From Methylocystis hirsuta (GTDB taxonomy: Bacteria; Pseudomonadota; Alphaproteobacteria; Rhizobiales; Beijerinckiaceae), in the NCBI RefSeq assembly GCF_003722355.1, contig NZ_QWDD01000001.1:2418001-2482000 (forward strand): 64,000 nt of DNA, in the 5' to 3' direction. Shown one piece after another: positions 8,721 through 18,031 of the stretch (position 1 is its first letter; each line of letters begins with the position of its first letter). A program made the position numbers and the translations under genes. The notes below the pieces were generated by a model that saw only the letters and a program-made list of their open reading frames with translations, had not been told where the DNA came from and ran no database searches.

Positions 8721-9425
8721 CTAGAGGTTGAAGGCGGGCGCTTGTTCGAAGCCATCGAGCACCGGCGCCGTCGCCGAGAACAACGGCAGTTCGCCCGCCG
8801 CACGGCCGTCCTGGCGCTCGAAGCGCACGACCTGCTGACCGGCGCGCGGCTCCGGCGTGACGATCGCCAGCAGCCGACCATCGGGCGTCAGTTGTTCGAA
8901 CAACGCCTCGAGTCCTGCCTGAACGCGGCCTTGAACGATGATGACATCGTAAGGGGCGCCGCCTGCAAAGCCCTTTTCCAAAGGCCCCAGCTCGAATTGC
9001 ACGTTTTCGCAACCCAATGCTGCGAGGCCAGCCTTGGCGCAGGCGGCAAGACCGGAATCGCATTCCAGCGCGACAACCTCCTCGGCGAGGCCAGAGAGCA
9101 GTGCGGACGAATACCCCACGCCGCCAATATCGAGCACTCTATCCTTCGCTCTGACGTCGGCGCTTTGAAGCATCCGCGCCAGCACGAGCGGCGGCAGCAA
9201 GTTGCGTTTGCGTCCGCTGGCGCCTTTCACGGAGATCGCCAGATCCGAATATGCGAGCGAGGCGAGGGAGTCCGGCAGGAAAATCTCGCGCGGCGTCTCG
9301 AGGAAGCGTTCAAGCAACGGCACATCGGTCACATCGAACGGACGAAGCTGGCGCTCGACCATGGTGTGGCGCAAAGTCGCTGTCGCCTCGCCCGTCTTCG
9401 TCACTTGCGCCACCCTGTCCAACAT
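8721..9425 (-). CDS. Protein-L-isoaspartate O-methyltransferase-like protein
   Basis: A 234-residue class I SAM-dependent methyltransferase of the PCMT group. It shows the N-terminal MVERQLRPFDVTDVPLLERFLETPREIFLP block, then DRVLDIGGVGYSSALLSGLAEEVVALECD (SAM motif I and the acidic end of strand 2) and DVIIVQGRV. The glycine-rich loop reads DIGGVGYSS, slightly unlike the canonical DIGTGSGY. Members next to tolC in alphaproteobacteria may not repair isoaspartate. The start at 9425 gives the expected family length. Confidence 0.82.
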   Translation of the reverse strand: MLDRVAQVTKTGEATATLRHTMVERQLRPFDVTDVPLLERFLETPREIFLPDSLASLAYSDLAISVKGASGRKRNLLPPLVLARMLQSADVRAKDRVLDIGGVGYSSALLSGLAEEVVALECDSGLAACAKAGLAALGCENVQFELGPLEKGFAGGAPYDVIIVQGRVQAGLEALFEQLTPDGRLLAIVTPEPRAGQQVVRFERQDGRAAGELPLFSATAPVLDGFEQAPAFNL

Positions 9426-9501
9426 TCGCTTTCCGGCCTTAGCCGGCCCCTTGGAGGAGATGCTGCGGCGCGGAACCGCGCCGGCGTTTATAGGCGCCGG
9501 C

Positions 9502-9984
9502 TCACGCCATGTCCATGGCTTGGCGCGCAGCTTCCCCGCCGACGAGCAGACGGACGCCGTCGCCGCTCTCGCCCAATCCGCGCATCTGCTCAAGCGACGT
9601 CTTGTCGAGCACTTCGGCGATCGCCTCTCGCGCGCGCAGCATGACGAGGCGAACCGCGCATCGCGTCTCGTCCGTGCAGTCGTCGCAACGACGGTAGACG
9701 GTTTTGCTCGCGCATTGGATAGGCGCCAGCGGTCCGTCGAGCGCGCGCACAATATTGCCGACGCCTATGTCTGAAGGCGGCCGCGCCAACATATAGCCGC
9801 CGCCCTTGCCTTTTTTCGAATGGACGAAGCCAGCGTTGCGCAGTTCGCCCAAAATCGCGTCGAGAAACTTCTTTGGAATCTGATTCGAGGCGGCGATATC
9901 CGCGACCAATGCGGTTTCTCCCGGCCGCACCCCCGCCAAATGAACCATGGCCTTGAGGCCATACTTAGCTTTTTTTGTCAGCAT
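9502..9984 (-). CDS. Rrf2-family transcriptional regulator with Cys motif
   Basis: A 160-residue Rrf2 regulator with an N-terminal winged helix (MLTKKAKYGLKAMVHLAG, then IPKKFLDAILGELRNAGFVHSKKGKGGGYMLARP) and a dimer helix. Four cysteines lie at about residues 91-110 (QCASKTVYRRCDDCTDETRC), suggesting a metal or Fe-S cluster or thiol sensing. It is divergent from a TSUP transporter and cysK, which points to control of sulfur or cysteine metabolism, in the manner of CymR/IscR-type Rrf2 proteins. The regulon is an inference from position. Confidence 0.87.
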   Translation of the reverse strand: MLTKKAKYGLKAMVHLAGVRPGETALVADIAASNQIPKKFLDAILGELRNAGFVHSKKGKGGGYMLARPPSDIGVGNIVRALDGPLAPIQCASKTVYRRCDDCTDETRCAVRLVMLRAREAIAEVLDKTSLEQMRGLGESGDGVRLLVGGEAARQAMDMA

Positions 9985-10095
9985 TCCCGTTATGACCTTT
10001 AGGGCCCAGGTCCGAACCGGACGCCCTTTGCGCCGGCATACTACTGCAGTCGAGCGGCATGTTCACCTTTTCCCAAAATCCGGCGCGCGGCAGAA

Positions 10096-10130
10096 TTGAC
10101 AAAGTTGACTAGATTTATAGAGTAAAATTA
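10096..10130 (+). promoter_or_regulatory. Putative promoter and Rrf2 site before TSUP-cysK
   Basis: An AT-rich island in a GC-rich gap. TTGACA at 10096-10101 could be a -35 element, with a weak -10 (AGAGTA) 17 bp later. Overlapping it, TTGACTA (10105-10111) and TAGAGTAA (10118-10125) form an imperfect inverted repeat of the size bound by Rrf2 dimers. Position between the divergent Rrf2 gene and the TSUP gene supports an operator; the consensus was not checked. Confidence 0.4.
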
Positions 10131-10152
10131 GCACCGCCGACGAAAGAAAGAA

Positions 10153-10956
10153 ATGCCCGCCTTGTTGGACGCGCTCAGCGCGATCAATCTTCTCTACTCA
10201 GCTTCAGGCTTCTTCGTAGGCGCGCTTGTCGGATTCACGGGCGTCGGCGGCGGCTCGCTGATGACGCCGATCCTGATGCTGGTTTTCGGCGTGCCCCCGA
10301 CGACCGCCGTTGGCACCGACCTCCTTTACGCCGCCGTAACCAAGACGAATGGCACGCTCGTTCACGCCCTGCACGGCGCCGTCGACTGGCGCATCACCCG
10401 CCGGCTGGCCTATGGCAGCGTGCCTGCGAGCATCGCGAGTCTTCTCGTCCTCTCCTGGCTCGGCAAGACCGGCGGCCATGCGGCCAATGGGCTCATCACC
10501 TCGGCGCTTGGATTTGCGCTGCTGCTGACCGCCTTCTCGATTCTTTTCCGGCGGTGGATCCTTGATCACATCGCGAGACACACGAATGACATGAGCGATC
10601 GGCGCTTGCTGTGGCTGACGGCCATTCTCGGCGTTCTTCTCGGCGTGCTGGTCTCGATCTCTTCGGTCGGCGCCGGGGCGATCGGCATGACCGTGCTGCT
10701 GGCGTTGTATTCGCACACGCCGACGGCGCGTCTTGTCGGCTCCGATATCGCCCACGCCGTGCCGCTGACGCTGATTGCCGGCTTCGGGCACTGGTTGATG
10801 GGCGGCGTCGACTGGTTGCTGCTTCTTTCGCTCCTCATCGGGTCTCTTCCAGGCATCGCCATTGGCGCCCATTTCGCTTCTCGGGTTCCCGACCGCTACC
10901 TGCGGCCGGCTCTTGCGAGCGTCATGGCTCTGGTCGGAATCAAACTCTCAATCTAG
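10153..10956 (+). CDS. Sulfite exporter TauE/SafE (TSUP) family permease
   Basis: A 267-residue polytopic membrane protein with about eight hydrophobic segments and the TSUP repeat motif GFTGVGGGSLMTPILMLVFGVPPTTAVGTDLLYAA, repeated in weaker form as SSVGAGAIGMTVLLALYSHTPTARLVGSDIAHA. TSUP permeases move small sulfur-containing anions such as sulfite or thiosulfate. It is followed 33 bp later by cysK and preceded by the divergent Rrf2 gene, so a role in supplying or removing sulfite or sulfide for cysteine synthesis is likely. Confidence 0.87.
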   Translation: MPALLDALSAINLLYSASGFFVGALVGFTGVGGGSLMTPILMLVFGVPPTTAVGTDLLYAAVTKTNGTLVHALHGAVDWRITRRLAYGSVPASIASLLVLSWLGKTGGHAANGLITSALGFALLLTAFSILFRRWILDHIARHTNDMSDRRLLWLTAILGVLLGVLVSISSVGAGAIGMTVLLALYSHTPTARLVGSDIAHAVPLTLIAGFGHWLMGGVDWLLLLSLLIGSLPGIAIGAHFASRVPDRYLRPALASVMALVGIKLSI

Positions 10957-10989
10957 ACCTCATTCTTTCTTTTTTCCTGGGGGCGAAAC

Positions 10990-11973
10990 ATGTCGCAGGC
11001 AGCACCGAGCTTCACGCCGCCGGCCAAACCTGGCCGAGGCCGAATCTATGATTCCATTACACAGACCATCGGCGATACGCCGCTCGTCCGGCTCGATCGG
11101 TTTGCGCGGGAGCGCGGCGTAAAGGCGAATCTCCTCGCCAAGCTCGAATTCTTCAACCCGATCGCGAGCGTCAAGGATCGTATCGGCGTCAGCATGATCG
11201 AATCGCTCGAAAAGAGCGGCAGGATCACGCCGGGCAAATCGCTGCTCATCGAACCCACGTCCGGAAACACGGGCATCGCTCTCGCCTTCGTCGCCGCCGC
11301 ACGCGGCTATCGACTTATTCTCGTCATGCCGGAATCGATGTCGATCGAGCGGCGCAAGATGCTGGCCCTGCTCGGCGCCGAGCTGGTGCTCACCCCGGCC
11401 TCGCAGGGCATGAAGGGCGCGCTCTCCAAGGCCACGGAACTTGCCGCCGAGAATCCCGGCGCCGTCATTCCCCAGCAGTTCGAGAACCCGGCCAACCCCG
11501 AGATCCACCGCGCAACGACGGCCGAGGAAATCTGGAACGACACGAACGGCGAGGTCGACTATTTCGTGTCGGGCGTCGGCACTGGCGGCACGATCACGGG
11601 CGTCGGCCAGGCGCTCAAGGCGCGCCGGCCCGGCGTGCGCGTCGTGGCCGTGGAGCCTGAAGATTCGGCCGTGCTTTCGGGACGACCGCCCGGTCCGCAC
11701 AAGATTCAGGGCATCGGCGCGGGCTTCGTGCCGCCCATTCTCGATCGCAGCGTGATCGACGAGATCATCACCATCGGCAATCAAACGGCGTTCGAGACGG
11801 CGCGGCTGCTCGCTCGGATAGAGGGGATTCCGGTGGGCATCTCGTCGGGCGCCGCCGTCGCCGCCGCATTGGAGATCGCCGGCCGCCCCGAAGCCGAGGG
11901 CAAGAATATCGTCCTGATCATCCCTTCCTTCGCCGAACGCTATCTTTCCACGGCGCTGTTCGAAGGGCTGTGA
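10990..11973 (+). CDS. cysK: Cysteine synthase A (O-acetylserine sulfhydrylase)
   Basis: A 327-residue PLP enzyme that makes L-cysteine from O-acetylserine and sulfide. The PLP lysine lies in [11 protein letters not shown] (about residue 63), the substrate loop is PTSGNTGIA (about 89-97), and the phosphate-binding glycine loop is [15 protein letters not shown] near residue 283 is also typical. It sits in a probable operon with the TSUP transporter, opposite an Rrf2 regulator. Full length for the family. Confidence 0.93.
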   Translation: MSQAAPSFTPPAKPGRGRIYDSITQTIGDTPLVRLDRFARERGVKANLLAKLEFFNPIASVKDRIGVSMIESLEKSGRITPGKSLLIEPTSGNTGIALAFVAAARGYRLILVMPESMSIERRKMLALLGAELVLTPASQGMKGALSKATELAAENPGAVIPQQFENPANPEIHRATTAEEIWNDTNGEVDYFVSGVGTGGTITGVGQALKARRPGVRVVAVEPEDSAVLSGRPPGPHKIQGIGAGFVPPILDRSVIDEIITIGNQTAFETARLLARIEGIPVGISSGAAVAAALEIAGRPEAEGKNIVLIIPSFAERYLSTALFEGL

Positions 11974-11979
11974 CGGAAA

Positions 11980-11998
11980 CGCGCCGAAAATCGGCGCG
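11980..11998 (+). terminator. Hairpin after cysK
   Basis: A perfect 8-bp stem CGCGCCGA/TCGGCGCG with an AAA loop, starting 7 bp after the cysK stop. The following sequence CGTTCCTC is poor in T, so it is either a weak intrinsic terminator or an RNA-stabilising hairpin. A second, larger hairpin follows at 12076-12124. Confidence 0.5.
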
Positions 11999-12012
11999 CG
12001 TTCCTCAAGCCT

Positions 12013-12124
12013 GGAGCGTTTCCCGATCACATGGAATCATGTGATCGATAAGGAATCGCTCAAAATCAAAATGGTGGAGCAGGTTCTCATCGAAAAAATC
12101 TGCAACTTTTTCGGAACCTGCTCC
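12013..12124 (+). repeat. Dispersed two-hairpin repeat, copy 1
   Basis: About 112 bp that recur in inverted orientation at 55047-55158. Hairpin A pairs GATCACAT (12025-12032) with ATGTGATC (12039-12046) inside outer arms GAGCG/CGCTC. Hairpin B pairs GGAGCAGGTTC (12076-12086) with GAACCTGCTCC (12114-12124), with inner CGAAAAA/TTTTTCG pairing. It lies between convergent cysK and a membrane-protein gene and could end transcription from both. It is not a coding sequence although it leaves an open frame. Confidence 0.8.
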
Positions 12125-12131
12125 AAGGCGA

Positions 12132-12530
12132 TCAGCTGCGCTTACGCTTTTGCTGCTGCTTGGCCGCCTGTGGCTGCTGAGCCGCCTGACGCGGCGTCGC
12201 CTGCGCGACCTTGCGGCGATTCACCGCCGCGCGCGCATAAGCGCCTGCGACATAGCCGACGGCGACAATGACGATGTAGACGATCACCAGGAAGCCGCCG
12301 CGCTGATTGGCGGACGCCGCCCGTTCGAGAAGGGCGATGACTTCGGTCTGGTCAATAAATTTGTCGGCGATGATTCCACAGATAATGCCGACGATCGGCA
12401 CGAGCCAGGACGGCAGCCGGAAGTAGCCGAGCGCCGCCGCGAGAAGAAACGCCACGAGGCCGAAGACGTGTAAAAACTCGATCAAGATTGACTGCATGAT
12501 GAGCCCAACAAAGCGGATGAGCTTGATCAT
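12132..12530 (-). CDS. Small two-to-three-span membrane protein
   Basis: A 132-residue protein with hydrophobic segments at about residues 15-37 (LIEFLHVFGLVAFLLAAALGYF), 40-58 (WLVPIVGIICGIIADKF) and 80-100 (FLVIVYIVIVAVGYVAGAYA), and a basic, Gln/Ala-rich cytoplasmic tail. The ATG follows a good GGGGAG site. It starts 35 bp after the pyrB stop on the same strand, so the two genes may be cotranscribed. I do not recognise the family. Confidence 0.65.
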   Translation of the reverse strand: MIKLIRFVGLIMQSILIEFLHVFGLVAFLLAAALGYFRLPSWLVPIVGIICGIIADKFIDQTEVIALLERAASANQRGGFLVIVYIVIVAVGYVAGAYARAAVNRRKVAQATPRQAAQQPQAAKQQQKRKRS

Positions 12531-12565
12531 TTCTACTCCCCTACGATCATTGATTTTGGAGAAGC

Positions 12566-13516
12566 TTACACATTTGGCAGGTGCTGCGCGAGCGCTTCGA
12601 GCACCGCCATGCGCACCGCAACGCCCATCTCGACCTGTTCGCGAATAAGCGAGCGCGCGCTGTCGGCGACGGCGGTGTCGATTTCTACGCCGCGATTCAT
12701 CGGGCCGGGATGCATGACCAGCGCGTCCGGCGCCGCGTAGGCGAGCTTCTCTTCATCCAGCCCGAAGAAATGGAAATATTCGCGGGCGCTCGGCGTCAGC
12801 ACGCCGGCCATGCGCTCGCGCTGAAGGCGCAGCATCATGACGATATCGGCGCCCTCAAGGCCGCGCCGCATGTCGTGAAACACCTCGACGCCCAGCCGCG
12901 AAAGACTGTCCGGCGCAAGCGTCGAAGGCCCGACGACGCGCACCCGGGCGCCAAGCGCGCCAAGCAGCAGGATGTTTGAGCGCGCGACGCGCGAGTGGAG
13001 AATGTCGCCGCAAATCGCGATCGTCAGCCCCTCGATGCGGCCCTTGTTCCGCCTGATTGTCAGCGCGTCGAGCAGCGCCTGAGTGGGATGTTCATGCGCG
13101 CCGTCGCCGGCGTTGACGACGGAACAGTCGACCTTGCGCGCCAGAAGATGCGCCGCGCCAGCATGCGCATGGCGAACCACGATGATATCCGGCCGCATCG
13201 CGTTCAGCGTCACCGCCGTGTCGATCAGCGTCTCGCCTTTCGACTCCGAGGAGCGCGCGACCGACATGTTCATCACGTCCGCGCCAAGACGCTTGCCGGC
13301 GATCTCGAAGGACGCCTGCGTGCGCGTCGACGATTCGTAAAACAGATTGATTTGCGTCCGCCCGCGCAAACTCGAACGCTTCTTGTCGACCCGTCGCGAC
13401 ACTTCGATTGCTTCCTCGGCCATGTCGAGGAGGGTGACGATGACAGGACGGGTCAATCCTTCAATGCCGAGAAGGTGGCGGTGCGGGAAAGAAGCTGGCG
13501 TCGCCCCTGATTGCAT
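12566..13516 (-). CDS. pyrB: Aspartate carbamoyltransferase catalytic subunit
   Basis: A 316-residue ATCase that joins carbamoyl phosphate and aspartate in pyrimidine synthesis. The carbamoyl-phosphate loop reads [13 protein letters not shown] (about 60-72), and [13 protein letters not shown] and [14 protein letters not shown] are the other active-site blocks. The start at 13516 ([17 protein letters not shown]) gives the family length; a longer frame reaches 13744 but runs through the nad operator. No pyrC or regulatory pyrI is next to it in the window. Confidence 0.93.
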   Translation of the reverse strand: MQSGATPASFPHRHLLGIEGLTRPVIVTLLDMAEEAIEVSRRVDKKRSSLRGRTQINLFYESSTRTQASFEIAGKRLGADVMNMSVARSSESKGETLIDTAVTLNAMRPDIIVVRHAHAGAAHLLARKVDCSVVNAGDGAHEHPTQALLDALTIRRNKGRIEGLTIAICGDILHSRVARSNILLLGALGARVRVVGPSTLAPDSLSRLGVEVFHDMRRGLEGADIVMMLRLQRERMAGVLTPSAREYFHFFGLDEEKLAYAAPDALVMHPGPMNRGVEIDTAVADSARSLIREQVEMGVAVRMAVLEALAQHLPNV

Positions 13517-13718
13517 GCGCCGTCTATAGCAGCTTTGACCAGCGCCGAAAGCGTCATCCGCGGAAGCGCAGAGCCGTCCCTCGCCCGTCTGACCTTGACA
13601 TATACTCGGGCCGAGCACATGTCTTGCGCGACGAAGTTGCGAGATCCTCGTCCGCGGCTTAGTCTTGGAAGCTTGAGCGCTCCGAGCGGTATCCGTCTCG
13701 GAGATTTTATGGGGGCTA

Positions 13719-13741
13719 CTTATACTCATTCTGAGTATAAG
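13719..13741 (+). promoter_or_regulatory. Perfect palindrome at the nad operon promoter (probable NAD repressor site)
   Basis: Arms CTTATACTCA (13719-13728) and TGAGTATAAG (13732-13741) form a perfect 10-bp inverted repeat with a 3-nt spacer. TATACT at 13721-13726 could serve as the -10 box, so a bound protein would block transcription of nadA. It lies 17 bp before the chosen nadA ATG. In alphaproteobacteria nad operons are controlled by repressors such as NadQ or NrtR; which one acts here is inferred, as no regulator gene is in the window. Confidence 0.75.
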
Positions 13742-13757
13742 CATGAGGCGCCAAACG

Positions 13758-14858
13758 ATGACACTCCTGACCAGCGACGTCCGAAGCGCGCCGAGCGCAA
13801 GGCGCGAGCGTCCCGGAAACGCCCTTGGCGTCCGCCCCTCGAGCCGCTTTCCGGCCCTGCCCCGCCCTGCTCTGGAATGGACGTCGGAGGTCCAGGCCGC
13901 GACCGCGCATCTTTACGAACGCGTGGCGAGAGTCATTCCGCCCGTCGAGTGGCCGTTCCACGCCCCTTACGTGAAGGCGATCAACGATCTCAAACATGTG
14001 CGCAACGCCACCATCCTCGCGCATAACTACATGACGCCGGAGATCTACCATTGCGTCGCCGATCACATCGGCGACAGCCTGCAGCTGGCCAAGCTTGCCG
14101 CGAAATCCGACGCCGACATCATCGTTCAGGGCGGCGTGCATTTCATGGCCGAAACGTCGAAGCTGCTCAATCCGAACAAAGTCGTGCTCACTCCGGACAT
14201 GAAGGCGGGCTGCTCGCTTGCCGAGTCGATTACCGGCGCCGACGTGCGGGCCCTCCGCAAGCAATATCCTGGCGTTCCCATCGTCGCCTATGTGAACACC
14301 TCAGCCGACGTGAAGGCCGAGGTCGACATCTGCTGCACGTCGTCGAACGCGGTAAAGGTCGTCGAGAGCCTCGGCGCCGATCGCGTGATCATGGTCCCCG
14401 ACCGCTATTTGGCGCAGAACGTCGCCGCGCAGACGAAGGTGGAAATCATCGCCTGGAGCGGCGCTTGCGAGGTGCATGAGCGCTTCACCGCCGAAGAGAT
14501 CGAGAACTATCGCGCCGATCATCCCGGCGTGCAGGTGCTTGCGCATCCGGAATGTCCGCGCGAGGTGATCGAGGTCTCGGATTTCGCCGGCTCGACGGCG
14601 GCGATGATCGATTTTGTGCGCAGCAGGAAGCCGGCCCGCGTGCTGCTCGTCACCGAATGCTCGATGGCCGACAATGTCGCCGCCGAAACGCCGGACGTCG
14701 AATTCGTGCGGCCGTGCAACTTCTGCCCGCATATGAAGCGCATCACGCTGCCGAAAATCCTCGACAGCCTGCTTTACGTCCGCGAAGAAGTGACCGTTGA
14801 CCCCGCAGTGGCCGAGCGCGCGCGCCGCAGCGTGCAACGCATGATCGATCTAGGCTAG
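13758..14858 (+). CDS. nadA: Quinolinate synthase A
   Basis: A 366-residue enzyme that condenses iminoaspartate and dihydroxyacetone phosphate to quinolinate using a 4Fe-4S cluster. Cluster cysteines are visible in [20 protein letters not shown] and [38 protein letters not shown] is the first substrate domain. ATG 13758 is preferred over 13743 because GAGG at 13745-13748 is correctly spaced before it, while 13743 abuts the operator palindrome. It is first in the order nadA-DUF4202-nadB-nadC. Confidence 0.92.
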   Translation: MTLLTSDVRSAPSARRERPGNALGVRPSSRFPALPRPALEWTSEVQAATAHLYERVARVIPPVEWPFHAPYVKAINDLKHVRNATILAHNYMTPEIYHCVADHIGDSLQLAKLAAKSDADIIVQGGVHFMAETSKLLNPNKVVLTPDMKAGCSLAESITGADVRALRKQYPGVPIVAYVNTSADVKAEVDICCTSSNAVKVVESLGADRVIMVPDRYLAQNVAAQTKVEIIAWSGACEVHERFTAEEIENYRADHPGVQVLAHPECPREVIEVSDFAGSTAAMIDFVRSRKPARVLLVTECSMADNVAAETPDVEFVRPCNFCPHMKRITLPKILDSLLYVREEVTVDPAVAERARRSVQRMIDLG

Positions 14859-14896
14859 ACTGTGGGCCGCTTGGCCTGACTTGAACAGGGCGGACA

Positions 14897-15517
14897 ATGC
14901 TGGCGCTCGATGCGACGATTGCGGCCATCGACGCCGCCAATGCCGACGATCCGCGCCGCGTCGAGGGCCGAGCCTTTGAGCTGGTCTACGCCGAGCGCAT
15001 GAGCGCGCGGCGTGCCGCGCTCTATCCCGACGCCTCCGATCTGCTGAAGATTGCGACGCGCGCGCAACATCTGCGGCGCTGGGAGATCGCGCGCGGCAAT
15101 TATGAGGAAGGCCGTCGCGGCTACAACGATTGGCGGCGCGCCTGCCGCATCCACCATGCCGATCTTGCTGCCGATATCATGCGGGCGCATGGCTACGACG
15201 AAGCGGCCGTCGCGCATGTCGGCGCGCTGATCCGTAAGGAACAGCTCAAGAAAGACCCGGAGTCGCAGGCGCTCGAAAACATCGCGGCGATCGTCTTTCT
15301 CGAGCATTACTTCGACGAATTTCTCGAAAAGCATCGGGATTACGCCGACGACAAGCTCGTCGACATTCTCGGCAAGACATTGTGCAAAATGTCGCCCAAG
15401 GGCCATGCGGCGGCTCTCGCCCTGCCCTTGCCGCCGCGCGCGCGCAGCCTGGTCGAAGCGGCGATCGCCCGTGAGGCCGCCGCGCTCGCGCGGCTCGCCG
15501 CGGTCGCGGTCGACTAG
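14897..15517 (+). CDS. DUF4202 family protein within the nad operon
   Basis: A 206-residue all-helical-looking protein of the DUF4202 family. It starts AIDAANADDPRR and contains LVYAERMSARRAALYPDASDLLKIATRAQHLRRWEI and a His/Glu-rich helix (RKEQLKKDPESQALENIAAIVFLEHYFDEFLEKH). The HLRRW and LEHYF segments recall HD-type or ferritin-like helices but no catalytic set is certain. It sits 38 bp after nadA and 6 bp before nadB, so it is co-expressed with NAD synthesis. Function unknown. Confidence 0.8.
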   Translation: MLALDATIAAIDAANADDPRRVEGRAFELVYAERMSARRAALYPDASDLLKIATRAQHLRRWEIARGNYEEGRRGYNDWRRACRIHHADLAADIMRAHGYDEAAVAHVGALIRKEQLKKDPESQALENIAAIVFLEHYFDEFLEKHRDYADDKLVDILGKTLCKMSPKGHAAALALPLPPRARSLVEAAIAREAAALARLAAVAVD

Positions 15518-15523
15518 GCGTCG

Positions 15524-17068
15524 ATGCGCGAGAATTTGCCTCCCATCCTCATCGTCGGCGGCGGCCTCGCAGGCGTGTTCTGCGCGCTGAAACTGGCGCC
15601 GACGCCCGTGGCGATCTTCGCGCCGACGCCCGTCGGATACAGCGGCTCGTCCTTTTGGGCGCAGGGCGGCATCGCCGCGGCCGTCGAAGAAGGCGATACG
15701 CCGGAAAGCCACGCCGACGACACGGTGGCGGCGGGCGGCGGCCTCGTCGAACGCGACATCGCGCTCGGCATGGCGCAAGAAGCGCGCGCGCGCGTCGAAG
15801 ACCTCGCGGCGATGGGAACGCCCTTCGATCGGTCGGCCCTCGGCGGCTTTCTCCCATCACAGGAGGCGGCGCATTCGCGTCGGCGCATCGTGCGTGTCCA
15901 GGGCGATGTCGCCGGGCGGGCGATCATGGACATTCTGGCCAAGGAAGTCGCCAGAACCCCATCAATCCACATCGTCGAAGGCTATTCCGCGCAGGAGATC
16001 ATGGTGCGCGGGGGGCGCGCGGTTGGCGTGCGCGCGCGCGACGACGCCGGGATGATCCACGAGACGCCCTGTGCGGCGCTCATTCTCGCGACGGGCGGAG
16101 TTGGCCATCTGTACCGGGTCACGACCAACCCGTTGGAGGCGCGCGGCATCGGCGTCGCCATGGCGGCGCGGGCGGGCGCGCGGATCGCTGACGCGGAGTT
16201 TGTTCAGTTTCACCCGACGGCGATCGACATTGACGCCGATCCGGCGCCGCTGGCGACCGAGGCTCTGCGCGGCGAGGGCGCGACGATCGTGGATCGGGAT
16301 GGCCGACGCTTCATGCTCGACGTCGATCCCAATGGGGAGCTTGCGCCGCGCGACATCGTCGCCCGCGGCGTCTTCGCCAGCGTCAAGGCTGGAAAGGGCG
16401 CGTTTCTCGACGCCCGTTCGGCCATCGGCGCCGAATTCCCGACGCGCTTTCCGACCGTTTACGCAAGTTGCATGAGCGCCGGGATCGATCCTTCGCGCGA
16501 ACTTATCCCGATCGCGCCCGCGGCGCATTACCATATGGGGGGCGTTTGGACCGACGACCGCGGGCGCACGAAGCTCGATGGCCTCTGGGCGGTCGGCGAA
16601 GTCGCTTCGACCGGCGTTCACGGCGCGAACCGGCTCGCGTCCAATTCTCTTCTCGAGGCGATCGTTTTCGGCGCCCGCGTCGCCGCGGACGTGCTCGCGA
16701 CGCCGCTCTCGCCGGTCGAATGGCGCCCGAAGGCGGAGCGCCTCGAGCCGGCGCCGCGCGACAAGGATTTCGCGGTCGTCGAAGAACTGCGCGATCTGAT
16801 GTCGGCGAATGTGGGCGTCATCCGCAACGGCGCCGGGCTCGCGGTCGCGGTACGGTCGATCCGGCGCATGATCTCGCGAACGAGCGATATTGAGGCGCGC
16901 AATATGTTGACGACGGGTCTGTTCATCGCGGCGGCCGCGCTCCAACGACGCGAGAGCCGCGGCGCGCATTTCCGCTCGGACTTTCCGCAGCCGGACCCGG
17001 CGCTCGCGCGCCGCTCGCTCACGACGCTCGACGCCGTCCTGCGCATCGCCGACGAGGTCGAGTCATGA
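15524..17068 (+). CDS. nadB: L-aspartate oxidase
   Basis: A 514-residue flavoprotein of the fumarate reductase/succinate dehydrogenase group that oxidises aspartate to iminoaspartate. The FAD site is [19 protein letters not shown] (about residues 6-24). [44 protein letters not shown] and [26 protein letters not shown] are the expected motifs. It starts 6 bp after the DUF4202 gene and overlaps nadC by 4 bp (ATGA). Confidence 0.94.
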   Translation: MRENLPPILIVGGGLAGVFCALKLAPTPVAIFAPTPVGYSGSSFWAQGGIAAAVEEGDTPESHADDTVAAGGGLVERDIALGMAQEARARVEDLAAMGTPFDRSALGGFLPSQEAAHSRRRIVRVQGDVAGRAIMDILAKEVARTPSIHIVEGYSAQEIMVRGGRAVGVRARDDAGMIHETPCAALILATGGVGHLYRVTTNPLEARGIGVAMAARAGARIADAEFVQFHPTAIDIDADPAPLATEALRGEGATIVDRDGRRFMLDVDPNGELAPRDIVARGVFASVKAGKGAFLDARSAIGAEFPTRFPTVYASCMSAGIDPSRELIPIAPAAHYHMGGVWTDDRGRTKLDGLWAVGEVASTGVHGANRLASNSLLEAIVFGARVAADVLATPLSPVEWRPKAERLEPAPRDKDFAVVEELRDLMSANVGVIRNGAGLAVAVRSIRRMISRTSDIEARNMLTTGLFIAAAALQRRESRGAHFRSDFPQPDPALARRSLTTLDAVLRIADEVES

Positions 17069-17916
17069 TCCCCGATTTGCCCCCGCTGCTGATCGAGGAG
17101 GCGGTTCGCGCCGCGCTCGCCGAAGATTTGGGCCGCGCCGGCGACGTCACGACGCAGGCGACCATCCCCCGGGGCGCGCAGGCCCAAGCGGGGATTGTCG
17201 CGCGCGATTCGGGCGTCGTCGCCGGACTTCAGGCGGCGCGCGCCGCCTTCGCGCTGATGGATCGTCAGATCATCTTCGAAGCCCAGGCGGCCGACGGCGC
17301 CCGCCTCGAGCCGGGAACGCTCGCAGCTATCATTTCCGGCCCGGCCCGGCCTATTCTTTCCGCCGAGCGGGTTGCGCTCAATTTTCTTGGCCGGCTGTCC
17401 GGCGTCGCCACGCTCACGGCGCGCTACGTCAGCGCCGTCGCCGGCACATCGGCGCGAATCTGCGACACGCGCAAAACCACGCCCTTATTGCGCGCCTTGG
17501 AGAAATACGCCGTGCGATGCGGCGGCGGCGTCAATCACCGCTTCGGCCTCGACGACGCCGTGCTCATCAAGGATAACCACGTCGCCGTCGCTGGCGGCGT
17601 CATCCCGGCGCTCAGAGCCGCCAAGCGGAATATTGGCCATCTCGTCAAAATCGAGGTCGAAGTCGATACGCTCGACCAGCTGCGCGAGGTCCTCCACGAG
17701 GGGGCGGACGCCGTGCTGCTCGACAATATGACGCTCGACGATCTGCGCAGCGCCGTGGCGCTCGTCGGCGGCCGGATGATCTGTGAAGCCTCGGGCGGCG
17801 TCACGCTCGCCAGCGTGACGGAAATAGCGAAAACCGGCGTCGACTTTATTTCAGTTGGCGCGCTGACGCACTCCGCGCCGGTCTTCGATTTCGGTTTAGA
17901 TATTGAATTCGTTTGA
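17065..17916 (+). CDS. nadC: Nicotinate-nucleotide pyrophosphorylase (carboxylating)
   Basis: A 283-residue quinolinate phosphoribosyltransferase. Conserved blocks are [12 protein letters not shown] (about 18-29), [62 protein letters not shown] (active-site Arg and Lys residues), VDTLDQ and EASGGV. It makes nicotinate mononucleotide from quinolinate and PRPP and closes the de novo NAD branch encoded here. Start overlaps the nadB stop. Confidence 0.94.
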   Translation: MIPDLPPLLIEEAVRAALAEDLGRAGDVTTQATIPRGAQAQAGIVARDSGVVAGLQAARAAFALMDRQIIFEAQAADGARLEPGTLAAIISGPARPILSAERVALNFLGRLSGVATLTARYVSAVAGTSARICDTRKTTPLLRALEKYAVRCGGGVNHRFGLDDAVLIKDNHVAVAGGVIPALRAAKRNIGHLVKIEVEVDTLDQLREVLHEGADAVLLDNMTLDDLRSAVALVGGRMICEASGGVTLASVTEIAKTGVDFISVGALTHSAPVFDFGLDIEFV

Positions 17917-18031
17917 AACTATTCGGCGGCGGGCCTAAAGCAGCTGGCTGCGGCGGATCGCTTCCTTGTCGAGGCTGGCGCTGCTATAAGCCGTCAACCC
18001 GTCCGCGGACTCTCGAGAAACATCCTGAGCC

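Noticed and set aside
12041..12271. A plus-strand frame starting MIDKESLKIKMVEQVLIEKIC
   Set aside because: The first part is the dispersed hairpin repeat, also seen inverted at 55047-55158, and the rest is antisense to the membrane-protein gene.
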